Below are positions 30,091 through 43,200 of a stretch of DNA of 64,000 bases, piece by piece. Origin of the DNA: Euglena gracilis (Eukaryota; Euglenida; Euglenophyceae; Euglenales); the NCBI GenBank assembly GCA_039621445.1, contig CP154954.1:33887737-33951736 (forward strand), in the 5' to 3' direction. Made by a program: the position numbers and the translations under genes. How positions within the stretch are numbered: position 1 is the first letter of the stretch; every line of letters starts with the position of its first letter. The notes beneath the pieces are model-generated. The model made no database searches. It was not told where the DNA came from and saw only the letters and a list, made by a program, of their open reading frames with translations.

Positions 30091-30374
30091 GTTTATCACG
30101 GTTGGGAAATTTTGGCTGGACCTGCTGGGTTTTTTTCTGTCAGAAATACGGTTGGGGAATACGGCTGGAACCCCCATGGCTTTTTTAGAGTTTCAGAGAT
30201 TTTATGTTTGAATCCTCTGGTTTTTTTTTCAGAATTTGCTTTGGGACGTTTTGGCTGTTCCCCCATGGGACTAAAGGGGAACGCTAGTGAACGTACTTCT
30301 AAGTGCTCCCTGGCCCGAAGGGGGTGAACGCCGGTTCTGTCCTGAACCCGGCGTCTCTAAAACGCCGCTTTAAG
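30091..30374 (-). repeat. Roughly 285-bp inverted repeat, right arm
   Basis: Reverse complement of 26738-27022. A roughly 40-45-bp minisatellite unit (CGGTTGGGAAATTTTGGCTGG) runs from 29850 into this arm. Confidence 0.9.
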
Positions 30375-31386
30375 CCGGCGTTTGAGACGCCGGGCTCAGG
30401 ACAGAACCGGCGTCCCCCCCCCCACGGGCTTTCCGGACGCCGGTTCTGTCCTAAAGCCCGGCGTTAGGAACGCCGGTTTTGTCCAAAGCCCGGCGTCCGA
30501 TTTTCATTCCTAAAAATGTCACCAAAAGTGCCCAAAAGTGGCCCTAAGGTGCTGGTATGAGTGTTTCAACCATCAAGGACAATGATTTTTGCCATCTGGG
30601 GACCAGTGGGGTGGATATCCAAATCTCGTGAAAATCGGCCCAGATTTGGAAATAGAGTACCGTGCAGCGTGGAAAGATCTGATGAGCACCGCTGGTCGTC
30701 TGTTGAAAAGAGCTTTCGATCGAGGGGTAACTTGGTACCCTAACGTTGCACGCAGCCCGAGATACGCTCGCGATGGTCGGATCGGCCAGAATCTGAGTCG
30801 AAACTTGCAGAAATCTTCAGTGACTTTTGGTTTAAGATGCTGAATAAACCCTACAGAAACGTTTTTCCTCTTCGAATCAACGACCTGACGGGTCCTAGGG
30901 GGCACCAGAGTTGTGAAATTAGGATTCCCCACTGACAGAAAATAAGAGCTCCAGGCGACGTGGCTGAATTTGGTGGTGATCGCCAGTCGTCTGATGAAAG
31001 AGCTTTCGATCGAGGGGTGATTTTATACCTGGACGATTGACACAGCCAGAAATACCTTCGCGATCGCCAGAATTTGGTGAAGTGCAAAGTGGTGTGACAT
31101 TGCAGATCAGTGGTCGGAGATTGGTCCTGGGAGTGTCCTTTGGCCGAAGGTTGGGGACGCCGGTTCTGTCCTGAGCCTGGCGTCTCTAAAACGCCGGCTT
31201 AAACAAGAGGTGGCGGACGCCGGTTCTGTCCAAAGCCCGGCGTTCCGGACGCCGGGCTTTGGACAGAACCGGCGTCCGCCACCTCTTTTTTGTAGTAAAA
31301 CAAGGGGTGGCGGACGCCGGTTCTGTCCTGAACCCGGCGTCCCCGGACGCCGGGATCAGGACAGAACCGGCGTCCGCCACCCCTTT
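30375..31386. repeat. GCCGG hairpin clusters around diverged repeats
   Basis: Hairpin clusters at 30375-30500 and 31155-31386 bracket two AGAGCTTTCGATCGAGGGGT units (30690-30740, 30995-31020). At 31210-31386 the hairpins are nearly perfect (ACGCCGGTTCTGTCC against GGACAGAACCGGCGT). Confidence 0.7.
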
Positions 31387-31949
31387 TTTGTACTAGATTT
31401 TTTCCCCTCCGGACCCCCATCAAGGGCCCACCGACCCCCACCGACCAAAGACTTCCATCTGAGGGTGTTTATGTTGGTGTAAGGCATTTATTTGGACCCA
31501 TCCGGACCATTTCCGGGTGATTTGGGCCCGCCACAGACCATTTTTATGACCACCGACTAGCCACCATCGATTTTCTTCATGGGGGGGGCTTACAAGTCGG
31601 CGATAGTGTCCCGTTAGTAACGTACTAGTACTAACGTACTAGTACGTCAGTACTGGTTGGCCGACTCCCCCCCCCCCCCCCGATACTGTCCCGTTAGTAA
31701 CGTACTAGTACTAACGTACTAGTACGTTAGGGCTCCCGGATCTGGCCTGGGGGGGGGGGGGTTGTGGGCCGACCCTAGGGTCGGCCCACGGTCGCCAAAG
31801 GTCGCCAAAGGTCGCTATGGTCGACCCCCCCCCGAGGCTGTGGAGTGGGTGGCGACCCTAGAAACCCTTTGTGGGCCGACCCTAGGGTCGACTTAGGGTC
31901 GGCCCAACCCACGACCTACCCCCCACTAACTCCTCAGGGTCGACTTAGG

Positions 31950-34712
31950 GGGGCAAATCCCTTTTGTTGCCCAAACGGTGTGGAGGGCCACAAAATAACA
32001 AAATTCCTTGTGTTGCACCACCCGTTTGCTGGGGGACCAAATACCTTTGTTGTGGCCCAACTGTGCGAGGGCCCCAGACAGGAATAACAAAAATCCCTTG
32101 TGTTCCACCCGTTTTTTTGGGAGGCAAATCCCTTGTGTTAACCAAGCCCCACCGTTTGGGTGGGGCAACTTCCTTTTGGTTGCCCAACTTTCGTTCGAGG
32201 GCCGCCAACAAAAGATAAAAAAATCCCTTGTGTTACACCCGTTTTGGGAGGCAAATCCCTTTTGTCTGGCCCAACTGTTCGAGGGCCCCAAAATAACAAA
32301 AAATACCTTGTGTTACCCACCCGTTTTGGGAGGCAAATCCTGTGTAACCCAGCCGTTTTGGGGGGCAAATCCCTTTTGTTGCCCAACTGTTCGAGGGCCC
32401 CAAAATAAAAAAATCCCTTGTGTTACCCACCCGTTTTGGGGGGCAAATCCCTTTTGTTTCCCAACTGATCTGGGGGGCAAATCCCTTTTGTTGCCCAACT
32501 GTTCGAGGGCCCCAAAATAACAAAATCCCTTGTGTTACCCACCCGTTTTGGGGGGCAAATCCCTTGTGTAACCCAGCCGTTTTAGGGGGCAAAATCCCTT
32601 TTGTTGCCCAACTGTTCGAGGGCCCCAAAATAAAAAAAATCCCTGTTGTTACCCACCCGTTTTGGGGGGCAAATCCCTTTTGTTGCCCAATTGTTCGAGG
32701 GCCCCAAAAATAACAAAATCCCTTGTGTTACACACCCGTTTTGGGGGGCATAACCCAACTGATCTGGGGGGCAAATCCCTTTTGTTGCCCAACTGTTCGA
32801 GGGCCCCAAAATAACAAAATCCCTTGTGTTACCCACCCGTTTTGGGGGGCAAATCCCTTTTGTTGCCCAACTGTTCGAGGGCCCCAAAATAACAAAATCC
32901 CTTGTGTTACCCACCCGTTTTGGGAGGCAAATCCCTTGTGTAACCCAGCCGTTTTGGGGGGCAAATCCCTTTTGTTGCCCAACTGTTCGAGGGCCCCAAA
33001 ATACCTGTGTTACCCACCCCGTTTGGGAGGCAAATCCCTTGTGTAACCCAGCCGTTTTGGGGGGCAAATCCCTTTTGTTGCCCAACTGTTTGAGGGGCCC
33101 AAAATAACAAAATCCCTTGTGATACCCACCCGTTTTGGGAGGCAAATCCTTTGTGTAACCCAGCCGTTTTGGGGGGCAAATCCCTTTTGTTGCCCAACTG
33201 TTCGAGGGCCCCAAAATAACAAAATCCCTTGTGTTACCCACCCGTTTTGGGGGGCAAATCCCTTTGTGTAACCCAACTGATTTGGGGGGCAAATCCCTTT
33301 TGTTGCCCAACTGTTCGAGGGCCCCAAAATAACAAAATCCCTTGTGTTACCCACCCGTTTTGGGAGGCAATCCCTTGTGGTAACCCAGCCGTTTTGGGGG
33401 CAAATCCCTTTTGTTGCCCAACTGTTCGAGGGCCCAAAATAAAAAAAAATCCCTTGTGTTACCCACCGTTTTGGGGGGCAAATCCCTTTTGTGTAACCCA
33501 GCCGTTTTCTGGGGGGCAAATCCCTTTTGCCAAACTGTTTCGAGGCCCCCAAAATAACAAAAATCCCTTGTGTTACCCACCCGTTTTGGGAGGCAAATCG
33601 CTTGTGAAACCCAACTGTTTGGGGGGCAAATCCCCTTTTGTTGCCCAAATGTTCGAGGGCCCCCAAAATAACAAAAATCCCTTGTGTTACCCACCCGTTT
33701 GGGGGGCAAATCCCTTTTGTGTCAGCCGTTTTGGGGGGCAAATCCCTTTTGTTGCCCAACTGTTCGAGGGCCCCAAAATAACAAAATCCCTTTTTTTACC
33801 CACCCGTTTTGGGGGGGCAAATCCCTTTTGTTGCCCAACTGTTCGAGGGCCCCAAAATAAAAAAAACCCTTGAACCCAGCCGTTTTGGGGCAAAATCCTT
33901 GTGTAACCCGAGGGCCGTTTTGGGAGGCAAATCCCTTGTGTTACCCAGCCGTTTTGGGGGGCAAATCCCTTTTGTTGCCCAACTGTTCGAGGGCCCCAAA
34001 ATAACAAAATCCCTTGTGTTGCCCACCCGTTTTGGGAGGCAAATCCCTTTTGTTTCCCAACTGATCTGGGGGGCAAATCCCTTTTGTTGCCCAACTGTTC
34101 GAGGGCCCCAAAATAACAAAATCCCTTGTGTTACCCACCCGTTTTGGGAGGCAAATCCCTTTTGTAGCTCAGCGGTGTTGGGTGACAAATCCCTTTTGTT
34201 GCCCAACTGTTCGAGGGCCCCAAAATAAAAAAAATCCCTTGTGTTACCCAGCCGTTTTGGGGGGCAAATCCTTTGTGTAACCCAGCCGTTTTGGGGGGCA
34301 AATCCCTTTTCTTGCCCAACTGTTCGAGGGCCCCAAAATAAAAAAAATCCCTTGTGTTACCCAGCCGTTTTGGGAGGCAAATCCTTTGTGTAACCCAGCC
34401 GTTTTGGGGGGCAAATCCCTTTTGTTGCCCAACTGTTCGAGGGCCCCAAAATAACAAAATCCCTTGTGTTGCCCACCCGTTTTGGTGGGCAAATCCCTTT
34501 TCTGGCCCAACTGTTCGAGGGCCCCAAAATAAAAAAATCCCTTGTGTAACCCAGCCGTTTTGGGGGGCAAATCTTTTTTGTTGCCCAACTGTTCGAGGGC
34601 CCCAAAATAACAAAATCCCTTGTGTTTCCCAGCCGTTTTGGGAGGCAAATCCCTTTTGTTGCTCAACTGTCCCAGGGCCCCAAAATAACAAAATCCCTTG
34701 TGTTACCCACAG
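31950..34712 (+). repeat. Tandem array, roughly 80/115-bp units, forward orientation
   Basis: The basic unit combines CCCTTGTGTTACCCACCCG-TTTTGGGGGGCAAAT and CCCTTTTGTTGCCCAACTG-TTCGAGGGCCCCAAAATAAC. An extra 35-40-bp variant (TAACCCAGCCGTTTTGGGGG) alternates irregularly. About 25-30 units are present, more diverged at the left edge. The lack of stop codons in the units produces long meaningless open frames on both strands. Confidence 0.95.
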
Positions 34713-34721
34713 TGTGTCACC

Positions 34722-34964
34722 CCAAGTCGACCTAACCCTATCCCTTTCATTAACAAAATAAACCCCCTTTATCCGCCAACCCCTTCTCGGGTGCAAGTCG
34801 ACCTAACCCTATCCCTTTCATTAACAAAATAAACCCCCTTTATCCGCCAACCCCTTTTCGGGTGCAAGTCGACCTAACCCTATCCCTTTCATTAACAAAA
34901 TAAACCCCTTTTATCTGCCAACCCCTTTTATCTGCCAACCCCTTCTCGGGTGCAAGTCGACCTA
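34722..34964 (+). repeat. 70-bp tandem repeat interrupting the array
   Basis: Three full units and a partial begin with AAGTCGACCTAACCCTATCC and include TTATCCGCCAACCCCTT. CCTAACCCTATCCC is telomere-like. Confidence 0.9.
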
Positions 34965-35272
34965 AATCCCTTGTGTTGCCCACCCGTTTTGGGGGGCAAA
35001 TCCCTTTTGTTGCCCAACTGTTCGAGGGCCCCAAAATAACAAAATCCCTTGTGTTACCCACCCGTTTTGGGGGGCAAATCCCTTCTGTTGCCCAACTGAT
35101 CTGGGGGGCAAATCCCTTTTGTTGCCCAACTGTTCCAGGGCCCCAAAATAACAAAATCCCTTGTGTTACCCACCCGTTTTGGGGGGCAAATCCCTTGTGT
35201 AACCCACCTGATTTAACCCACCTGATGTATGTAACGCAACTGATTTGGGGGGCAAATCCCTTTTGCCCAGCT
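34965..35272 (+). repeat. Continuation of the forward tandem array
   Basis: Three further units of the TTTTGGGGGGCAAATCCC array after the 70-bp repeats. Confidence 0.9.
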
Positions 35273-35547
35273 TAGGGTTGGGTTGCAGGGGGGGGGGAGG
35301 GGGTGGGGGGGGCCGACCCTAAGTCGACCCTGGGGTTGTAGGGGGGGGGGGAGGGGGGGTAGATCTGGCCTGGGGGGGGGGGGGGTTGTGGGCCGACCCT
35401 AGGGTCGGCCCACGGTCGCCAAAGGTCGCCAAAGGTCGCCCAAGGAGCCGTCCGGGAGACCCCCCTAGTGGGCCGACCCTAGGGTCGCCGACCCCAGGGT
35501 CGACTTAGGGTCGTGGGCCGACCCCAGGGTCGGCCCACCCCACGACC

Positions 35548-36490
35548 TCCTCGAACGGTTGGGCAACAAAAGGGATTTGCCCCCCAGATCAGTTGGGAAA
35601 CAAAAGGGATTTGCCTCCCAAAACGGGTGGGCAACACAAGGGATTTTTTTTATTTTGGGGCCCTCGAACAGTTGGGCAACAAAAGGAATTTGCCCCCCAA
35701 AACGGCTGGGTTACACAAGGGATTTGCCTCCCAAAACGGGTGGGTAACACAAGGGATTTTGTTATTTTGGGGCCCTCGAACAGTTGGGCCAGAAAAGGGA
35801 TTTGCCCCCCAAAACGGGTGTGCAACACAAGGGATTTTGTTATTTTGGGGCCCTCGAACAGTTAGGCAACAAAAGGGATTTGCCCCCCAGATCAGTTGGG
35901 AAACAAAAGGGATTTGCCCCCCAAAACGGGTGGGTAACACAAGGGATTTTGTTATTTTGGGGCCCTCGAACAGTTGGGCAACAAAAGGGATTTGCCCCCC
36001 AAAACGGCTGGGTAACACAAGGGATTTTTTTTATTTTGGGGCCCTGGGACAGTTGGGCAACAAAAGGGATTTGCCTCCCCAAAACGGCTGGGTAACACAA
36101 GGGATTTTTTTTATTTTGGGGCCCTCGAACAGTTGGGCAACAAAAGGGATTTGCCCCCCAGATCAGTTGGGAAACAAAAGGGATTTGCCCCCCAAAACGG
36201 GTGGGTAACACAAGGGATTTTGTTATTTTGCGGCCCTCGAACAGTTGGGCAACAAAAAGGATTTGCCCCCCAAAACGGGTGGGTAACACAAGGGATTTGC
36301 CTCCCAAAACGGGTGGTAACACAAGGGATTTTTGTTATTCTGGGGCCCTCGAACAGTTGGCCAACAAAAGGGATTTGTCCCCCAAAACGGGTGGGCAACA
36401 CAAGGAATTTTGTTATTTTGGGGCCCTCCAACAGTTGGGCAACAAAAGGGATTTGCCCCCCAAATCAGCTGGGTTACAGAAAGGATTTGT
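35548..36490 (-). repeat. Tandem array, inverted orientation
   Basis: About ten units of the same satellite read on the minus strand (AAAAGGGATTTGCCCCCCAAAACGG), forming a large inverted repeat with 31950-35272. Confidence 0.95.
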
Positions 36491-37285
36491 CCCCTGAAAA
36501 CGGTCCGAAAATTTCATTTTTTTTCTTTGGAGGGGGGGGGAGGTCGTGGGGTGGGCCGACCCTAAGTCGACCCAGGGGGGGGGGGGGGAGTTCGGGGGGT
36601 GGGCCGACCCTAAGTCGACCCTAGGGTTGTAGGGGGGGGGGAGGTCGTGGGGTGGGCCGACCCTAAGTCGACCCTAGGGTCGGCCCACAAAGGGTTTCTA
36701 GGGTCGCCACCCACTCCACAGCCTCGGGGGGGGTCGACCATAGCGACCTTTGGCGACCTTTGGCGACCGTGGGCCGACCCTAGGGTCGGCCCACAACCCC
36801 CCCCCCCCAGGCCAGATCCTGGACCGGGGGCGGGGGAGGTCGTGGGGTGGGCCGACCCTAAGTCGACCCTAGGGTTGTAGGGGGGGGGGAGGTCGTGGGG
36901 TGGGCCGACCCTGGGGTCGGCCCACGACCCTAAGTCGACCCTGGGGTCGGCGACCCTAGGGTCGGCCCACTAGGGGGGTCTCCCGGACGGCTCCTTGGGC
37001 GACCTTTGGCGACCTTTGGCGACCGTGGGCCAACCCTAGGGTCGGCCCACAACCCCCCCCCCCCCAGGCCAGATCTACCCCCCAGTACGTTAGTATTAGT
37101 ACTAACGTACTAGTACGTTAGTACTAGTCGGCCGACTACCCCCCCCCCCCAGTCTACCGCCGGATTGGGACCCGGGGGGGGGGGGGTTCGGCTCAGACCC
37201 GCAGCTGTAAAACTCCAAATTTTGTACGAAAAATGTTGCAACAATCTGATGATTCTGGATGATTGATTTTCCATCCGTTTTGCAG

Positions 37286-40200
37286 GTGTCTGGGCTGGAG
37301 TATTGGAGGCAGTACCTTGCTGAGCCACGGGCTGTGGCCAAGCTGCCCACAGACCTTCCAAGGCCAGACAAATTGCGTTCAAGCTTTTGTGTTCCCATCG
37401 TGATTTTCAAAAATGAGGCATGCGTGCGGTTTAGGGAAGTTCCAAATGTGGGTCCACTGAAACAGTGTTTCAATGGGTTTGCTGGAAGCCAAAGGCTTGC
37501 CCCAGCAGTCATCAAGGTTTGTGGAGGCCAAGCTGCCCTCCGGCTGCCTCCCCGATGAAGCCCACCTGGCCTCCCTCTTCGCCCTCCACGTCCACCGGCT
37601 GTCGGCGGAGGACGACGTCATCGTTGGGGCTGCCCTGCCCAGCGTGGGCCCGGCGGTGCTGCCCCTCCGCCTGGACTTCAGCAGCAGTTCCCCGGCGGCG
37701 GCGCGGACGTTCGCGACGGTGGCGGCGGCGGCCAAGGCGCACCTGGAGGTGGCGAAGGACGCGGTGCTGCCCCTGGGCAGGGCTGGGTGGGACCGGCGGT
37801 GCTCGTCATTCTCACATTCCTCCACCCAGCACTGCCGCCGAATGACATCGAGGCTGCGGCAGGAGTGAGCCAGGGACACGCAAGTGCCAGCCAACTCCAA
37901 ACAACCAAATGATGGTTGGTTGGTCCCAACATCCTTGCCTGGGGGGCAAGCAGCACCCAGAACAAAGTTGACCATTTTCCCTGTTAGAAAAACAGGGAGA
38001 GGGCGTTCAGGAGCATTTTTGTAAGGCGTAATTTTTCAATTTTTTTTCTTGCATTTTTAAATTTTCAGGCGTCTATTTTTCTGAGGGAATTCAAGCCACG
38101 CCTGTGCTTAGTCGGGTGCCTACCTCACGGGGGGGGTGCTAGGGGCAGGCACCCTATACCACCCATCCGACCCCCCCGGGGGGGGGGGTTGGGTTTTGGG
38201 GGGTGCCTGCCCATAGCAGGCACCCCCTCTGACCGGGGGCCCGGAAAAGGCCCTTTTCAATGAAAATTTTCTGGGTCCCCCCCGTTCCCCTACCCGGGGG
38301 GGGGTGTGCCTGCTAGGGCAGGCCCTATAGCACCCACCCACCAGGCATTATTTTTTTGGCGAAATTTCTCAATTTTTAAGGCGTTTTTTAAGGTTTTTTG
38401 AGGATTTAAAAAAATTTAAGGTTTTTTAAGGCAGCTAAAATGTCAGAGTTCTGGGTCGGCAATGTTACGTGGTTGCCAGAAATTGTATTTCTTGTGTTCT
38501 CAGGCATTTTTGATTCCCCCATTTCGTAAAATTTGCGCATTTGCGCAAATGCGCCCATTTCAAAGAAAAAACCCTTAAGCGCGAATCCGGCCGCCTAAGT
38601 AAAATTAAGTGCCAATCCTCCCCGAATCCGGTGGCAGTTGCCTGGAAAAACCTCGCGGGCGTGGCGGGACCGAAAACTCTAAAAGTGGGACCTGGGTCAC
38701 TCCATACGACCCCCCCCCCCCCGGCACTCTTGATGACCCGCTGCTGCAGCCCCATCAGCCGCTGATGTTTCAGCACCCACCAGGCTGGCATCCACCTCCC
38801 CGGTGCAACAGCACCCACCGAAGCGGCCATGTTATTCCATGCAATTGGGGCGTGAGACTGGGGGGGCGACCTGGTGCCAGCTCATGGCAACCAACAGCCG
38901 AAGAGAGATAGCCCTCAAACACCCGTTACTTTGGGTGCAAGGAAGTGGTGAACCATTACCACTCGATTGGTTGCATCAAAGCTGTGGAACTCACTCCCCA
39001 CAAATTCAATTCATTACGCTTATCTGCCAAACGGATGAGGCCAAAACAACAGGCCTTGTGTGCCGGGGAACAGCAGTACAAATGTACACACGTAAGGCAG
39101 GAAAATTTTGGCCAGTCACGCCACGTTCAACTGCACATTACACACTACCTCTCTAATGCCAGAAACCTTGGCAAACAATCTGGTTTTCATATTGTTTGTT
39201 CACAACCGCTTCTGCATTGACTGGCTTTATGCGGGGTTTCAGACATGCCATTATTTGTTTGCTGCAAGAAAATTTTTCTCAGGGAGAATTTTTAAGTCAT
39301 CAAAGGGAAGAAAAACTTCCCCAGGGTGATTTTTTTAAGGTTTTTTAAGGTTTTTTAAGGCTTTTTAAGGCATTTTGGCAAAAAATATTTTAAGGCTTTT
39401 TAAGGTTTTTTAAGGTTTTTTAAGGCGCCTTAAAAAATAATAATGCCTGCCACCCACCCCCTCCCCCCCCCCGGTCGGTAAGCACAATCCTGATTCAAGC
39501 CCAAAATTAAGAAAAAAATGTTGAAACCCCCACTTTTTCGAGTTTGGGTCTGTGGATGATGTTCCAGCGATGCCAGTTCTTCCCCCGGAACTGGCTTATT
39601 CTTGCCGAGATTTTGCGACTTCATTTAATTTCGAAAATTTTCCCAGATTTAAAAAAAATTTAAGGAGTTTTAAGCCATTGACAAAACTTTAATTTGTGTT
39701 TTAAAAAGGGCTTTTCGGGCGCCTTAAAAAAGAACCCTGAGGTCCTGGCCACCTGGGGGGAACAGGTACGAGTGGACACCCGGAGGTTACCCCTTATATT
39801 TGGCACAAAACAACCGCAAAGTCCTGAAGAATTTTTGGGATCTCAAAATGGTTCCCTGTTCAACTTGCAATGCAAGGCTTGCAATTCCACCGATGAAATC
39901 TAGCTCTTTCCTTTGGAACAATCAAGCAATTGTGTGCCGAGGAAGCGCCACTCTTTACTGCAGTGTTTTCCTCAACGGGCAGTGGTTTAGACGCGGTGTG
40001 TTTTTTTTTTGCCATACGTTCATGGAGAAGCCCTGATGACCTGCCCCTCCGTGTGCATTCCTGCGGTTTATGAGAAGCTTTTCATCCATCCCAGGCCATA
40101 GGATCCGCCAAGCAATCCACGGTAAGTTATGGAGGTGAACAGTGACTCTCTGGTGTCTTATTTGGTCTCTTACTCCCCCAAGCTCAAAAATTCTGTTTTC

Positions 40201-43200
40201 CGTACATAGCATGCACATTAAGACCACAAAGACTGTGGGGGTTGAGTTGACCGCTCCATCCCTCACTTTGTTTGCCCAGTATGCGTTGGTCTCTAACCCC
40301 AAAGCCCCACATGGTTTAAAGTCGAGCCTTGCTCTGCGCTTCTCGAGTGATTTGATACAATCAGCGTGCTTCCTCTGTCCATTCTCTCGTTCATTGCAGG
40401 AGGGGCAGTCGCCATATGAGTTGCTGCTGCAAGTAGTGGGAGAGACCCTGTGCCTGCACTACCAGACCGCTTTGTTCACGGCCGAGTTTGTTGCAGACCT
40501 GCTGCAGCAATACCTCCTCCTCCTGGAGCAGTTCAGGCTTTTGCATTGGTTTTTTTAATGCAGATTTTCTTGCCGTTCTCCATTTGTTGAATTTGTGGTG
40601 GGGGAGCTTTTTTCCACCACCATGTTGTTATTTCAGCGGTTTTTTGAGTTCTGCTCACAATTCCGAATTTTGAAAAAAAAATGCATCTCTTTGTCTGGCC
40701 ATTATTGGATTTTTGGCCCAAAAAACATATTTTATGCTTAAAATAAAACCAAACTCCCAAAATCATGGAAAAAGGTGTTTGCATTTCTCCTCTCCTCGTA
40801 TCGCCCCTGCAGATCTCATTCCCAATGCCAAATCTGAATTCTGGCCTCTAATGAGGAAAATTTGCAATCCACGCACCCTCTTTCTGTCTAACCCCCCCCA
40901 CCCACCCTTGTTCATGCCGCATTTGGAATTGATGAGCAGATGAGCTTGGTTATGACAGAAAGCCTTAAAAAATTGAGGACAATGAAAAAAAAATTTGTGT
41001 TTTTGTATTTTGTGTGTGTGTGTGTGTGTGTGTGTGCCAGAAACGGTGGGAATGACAGCAGCAGACAGGACGTGAACCAAATGTGCATCATGCTGGTGAG
41101 ACAGGGTGCACGATTCTCAGCTCTGGCCTGGCATTGACCAGTGCAAACCCCGAGCAGGGGATTTACAGTTACTCCGTCATCACCGCGCAGGCGAAGCAAG
41201 TGCTGCCTGATGCCACCGCCCCTCAGGACACAGAGTTCCCCGGGCCAATCCCACACTGCTTTCATGCGAATGCAGAGAAGCATCCACAGGTCCGTCAGCA
41301 CTGGTGGTGTGTAGGGCCTCAGAAAATTGATGCAATTTCTTGTTGATATGTCGGTAATTGATAACATTCAGAACTAGACACAATTTCAGTTCTGTTCCCG
41401 ACGTTGTGGGGTGCATGATGTTTGGCAAGGAGGTGGTGGCCTCGAGGCAGCTACAGTGGGTTCCCTCGACCACTTCCAGCCCGCCAGTCTGGAAAAAAAA
41501 AGTGCACCACTCCGGAAACACAACCAGCGGCCCCTGACCTGTCTTCGTGGCTGCGTCACCTCGGGCAAATGCTCTCAAGTCCAAACCGTTTCTCAAAATT
41601 GCATGTGACCCCCCCCATTAACACCGACGAGTTGGTGTATCATTTTCACATTTTTGAGATCCTGGGGGGGGTCAGAATAAGTGGGTTAAGGTGCTTGACA
41701 TGGGGGGCCAGGGACGAAGCGATGTGCATTCATGCTCTCCAATGTTTCACATCACCCCCAATAAACAACAGTCAATCTGTTCATATTTTGGCAAAAAGTG
41801 GATGCTGGGGTAAGCCTGAATGCTCTTTTTTGTTTATTGCGACTTTTGTGCTTTGTTGTGGTTTCCCTTAGTGGTCCCGGATGCAAGCGAGGGGGTAGGT
41901 ATAGATATAAATGGGGGGGGGGTCGGTACAAATGGATTTCTTCTGATTTTTCCGGGGGGGGGGGGTCGGTATAAATGGGGGGGGTTAACAATGGCAGCCT
42001 CATGCCCTTACGGTGCTCTCCACAGCGCATCGCCATCTCCTACCAAGGCTTGTCGGTGACATATGAGGAGTTGGACCATACAACTGCTTAAATCTGGGCC
42101 AGCTGTGTTGAATTTTTAAGAAAAGGTCTTAAATGGTGGAAAATTGGGGTTGAGGGATTTTTTAATGGGTACTTTTAGTGCTCCCCCTATCCGGGGAGAT
42201 ATCCGGGGAGATTCCGGTATGGAATAAACTGGAATTAACCGGAATGAATTAGAGTACATTGGAATAGGAACATGCGGGATTCGCCAGAATAAAGTTTTCA
42301 GCGCAACGTATGGAAATTTTAAAAAAGAAATGGAAGCCAAGGTGAATCTGCGGCTTTTTTGGACCACTGGAATTTCTTTTCATATTTTCTCTTGATTTAT
42401 GCATAATTTTGGCAATTTCGGCCAGTTTTTGCCTTTTTTGAATTTTCTTTTTCTTCAGTTCTGTTGGGGGAAAAATTCGAACTTATAAACTCTGCATTAG
42501 GACCTCGTTTCTTCCTGACACCAAAGTTTTCGTCAAAATTTGACATTTTTTTTCCTTCAATTTTTGGTCAACAAATTCCATGTTTTTGGAATTGGTATGT
42601 TCCCAAAATCACAAAATGCGATTCAAAATTTAAACATCCACCAATGTTGCAAAATCAAAAAGAATCCCCAAGGAGTTGAAAATTCTCTAAGTCCTGTCAA
42701 GCAGAAATCTACCAGAATAACTGGAAAGATCCCAAATTTTGTGGAATAAAGCCCCTATCCGAATTAAAATTTTTTTTGGAAACTGGAATCTCCCTCCCCC
42801 TGCCTGTGGGTGGTGGGCGGGTGGGATCGACCACCCCCAACCACATCCCCACCTCCAAACCCCCATCTAAACACCCGCCCGTGGCAATGGAGTTTTGGCT
42901 GAAGGGTTTGGGAACAGTGGGGTGTCTTCACTCTGACACCCCCCCCCCCCCCAATACCAGGTCCATTTCCGGGGACACCGATTTTCCAGTAAATTTGACC
43001 GACCCCCCTCCCCACCTCCCAGGTGGGGGGGGTCAACCCCCACCAGTCCTTCAAGTACAGCATTGGCAGTTCCTGGTGGGGGGCTGGCTTGAAAAGAAGC
43101 CTGCCCAGCCAGGTTCGACATAAGCAGGGTGCCTGTGTTTCAAGGGATGGGGTGTCCCCACCCGCCCCGACCCTGCTTTTTTTGACAATTCCGGATCACC

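Larger units (their letters stand above)
31605..37145. repeat. 5.5-kb palindromic satellite complex
   Basis: Both ends carry copies of TAACGTACTAGTACTAACGT next to GGCCGACT and C-runs (31605-31735 and 37083-37145). Inside, 31735-31948 is the reverse complement of 36640-36830, and 35355-35545 of 36895-37075. Tandem arrays sit between these arms in opposite orientations. No coding gene is supported. Confidence 0.85.

Noticed and set aside
31950-36490. Long open frames with repeated peptides such as GNKRDLPPKTAGLHKGF across the satellite arrays
   Set aside because: They arise from stop-free tandem DNA units and occur in several frames and on both strands; there is no start context or codon bias.
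31611-37125. TAACGTACTAGTAC repeats as a CRISPR array
   Set aside because: The units are palindromic and adjacent without unique spacers, and the context is eukaryotic.
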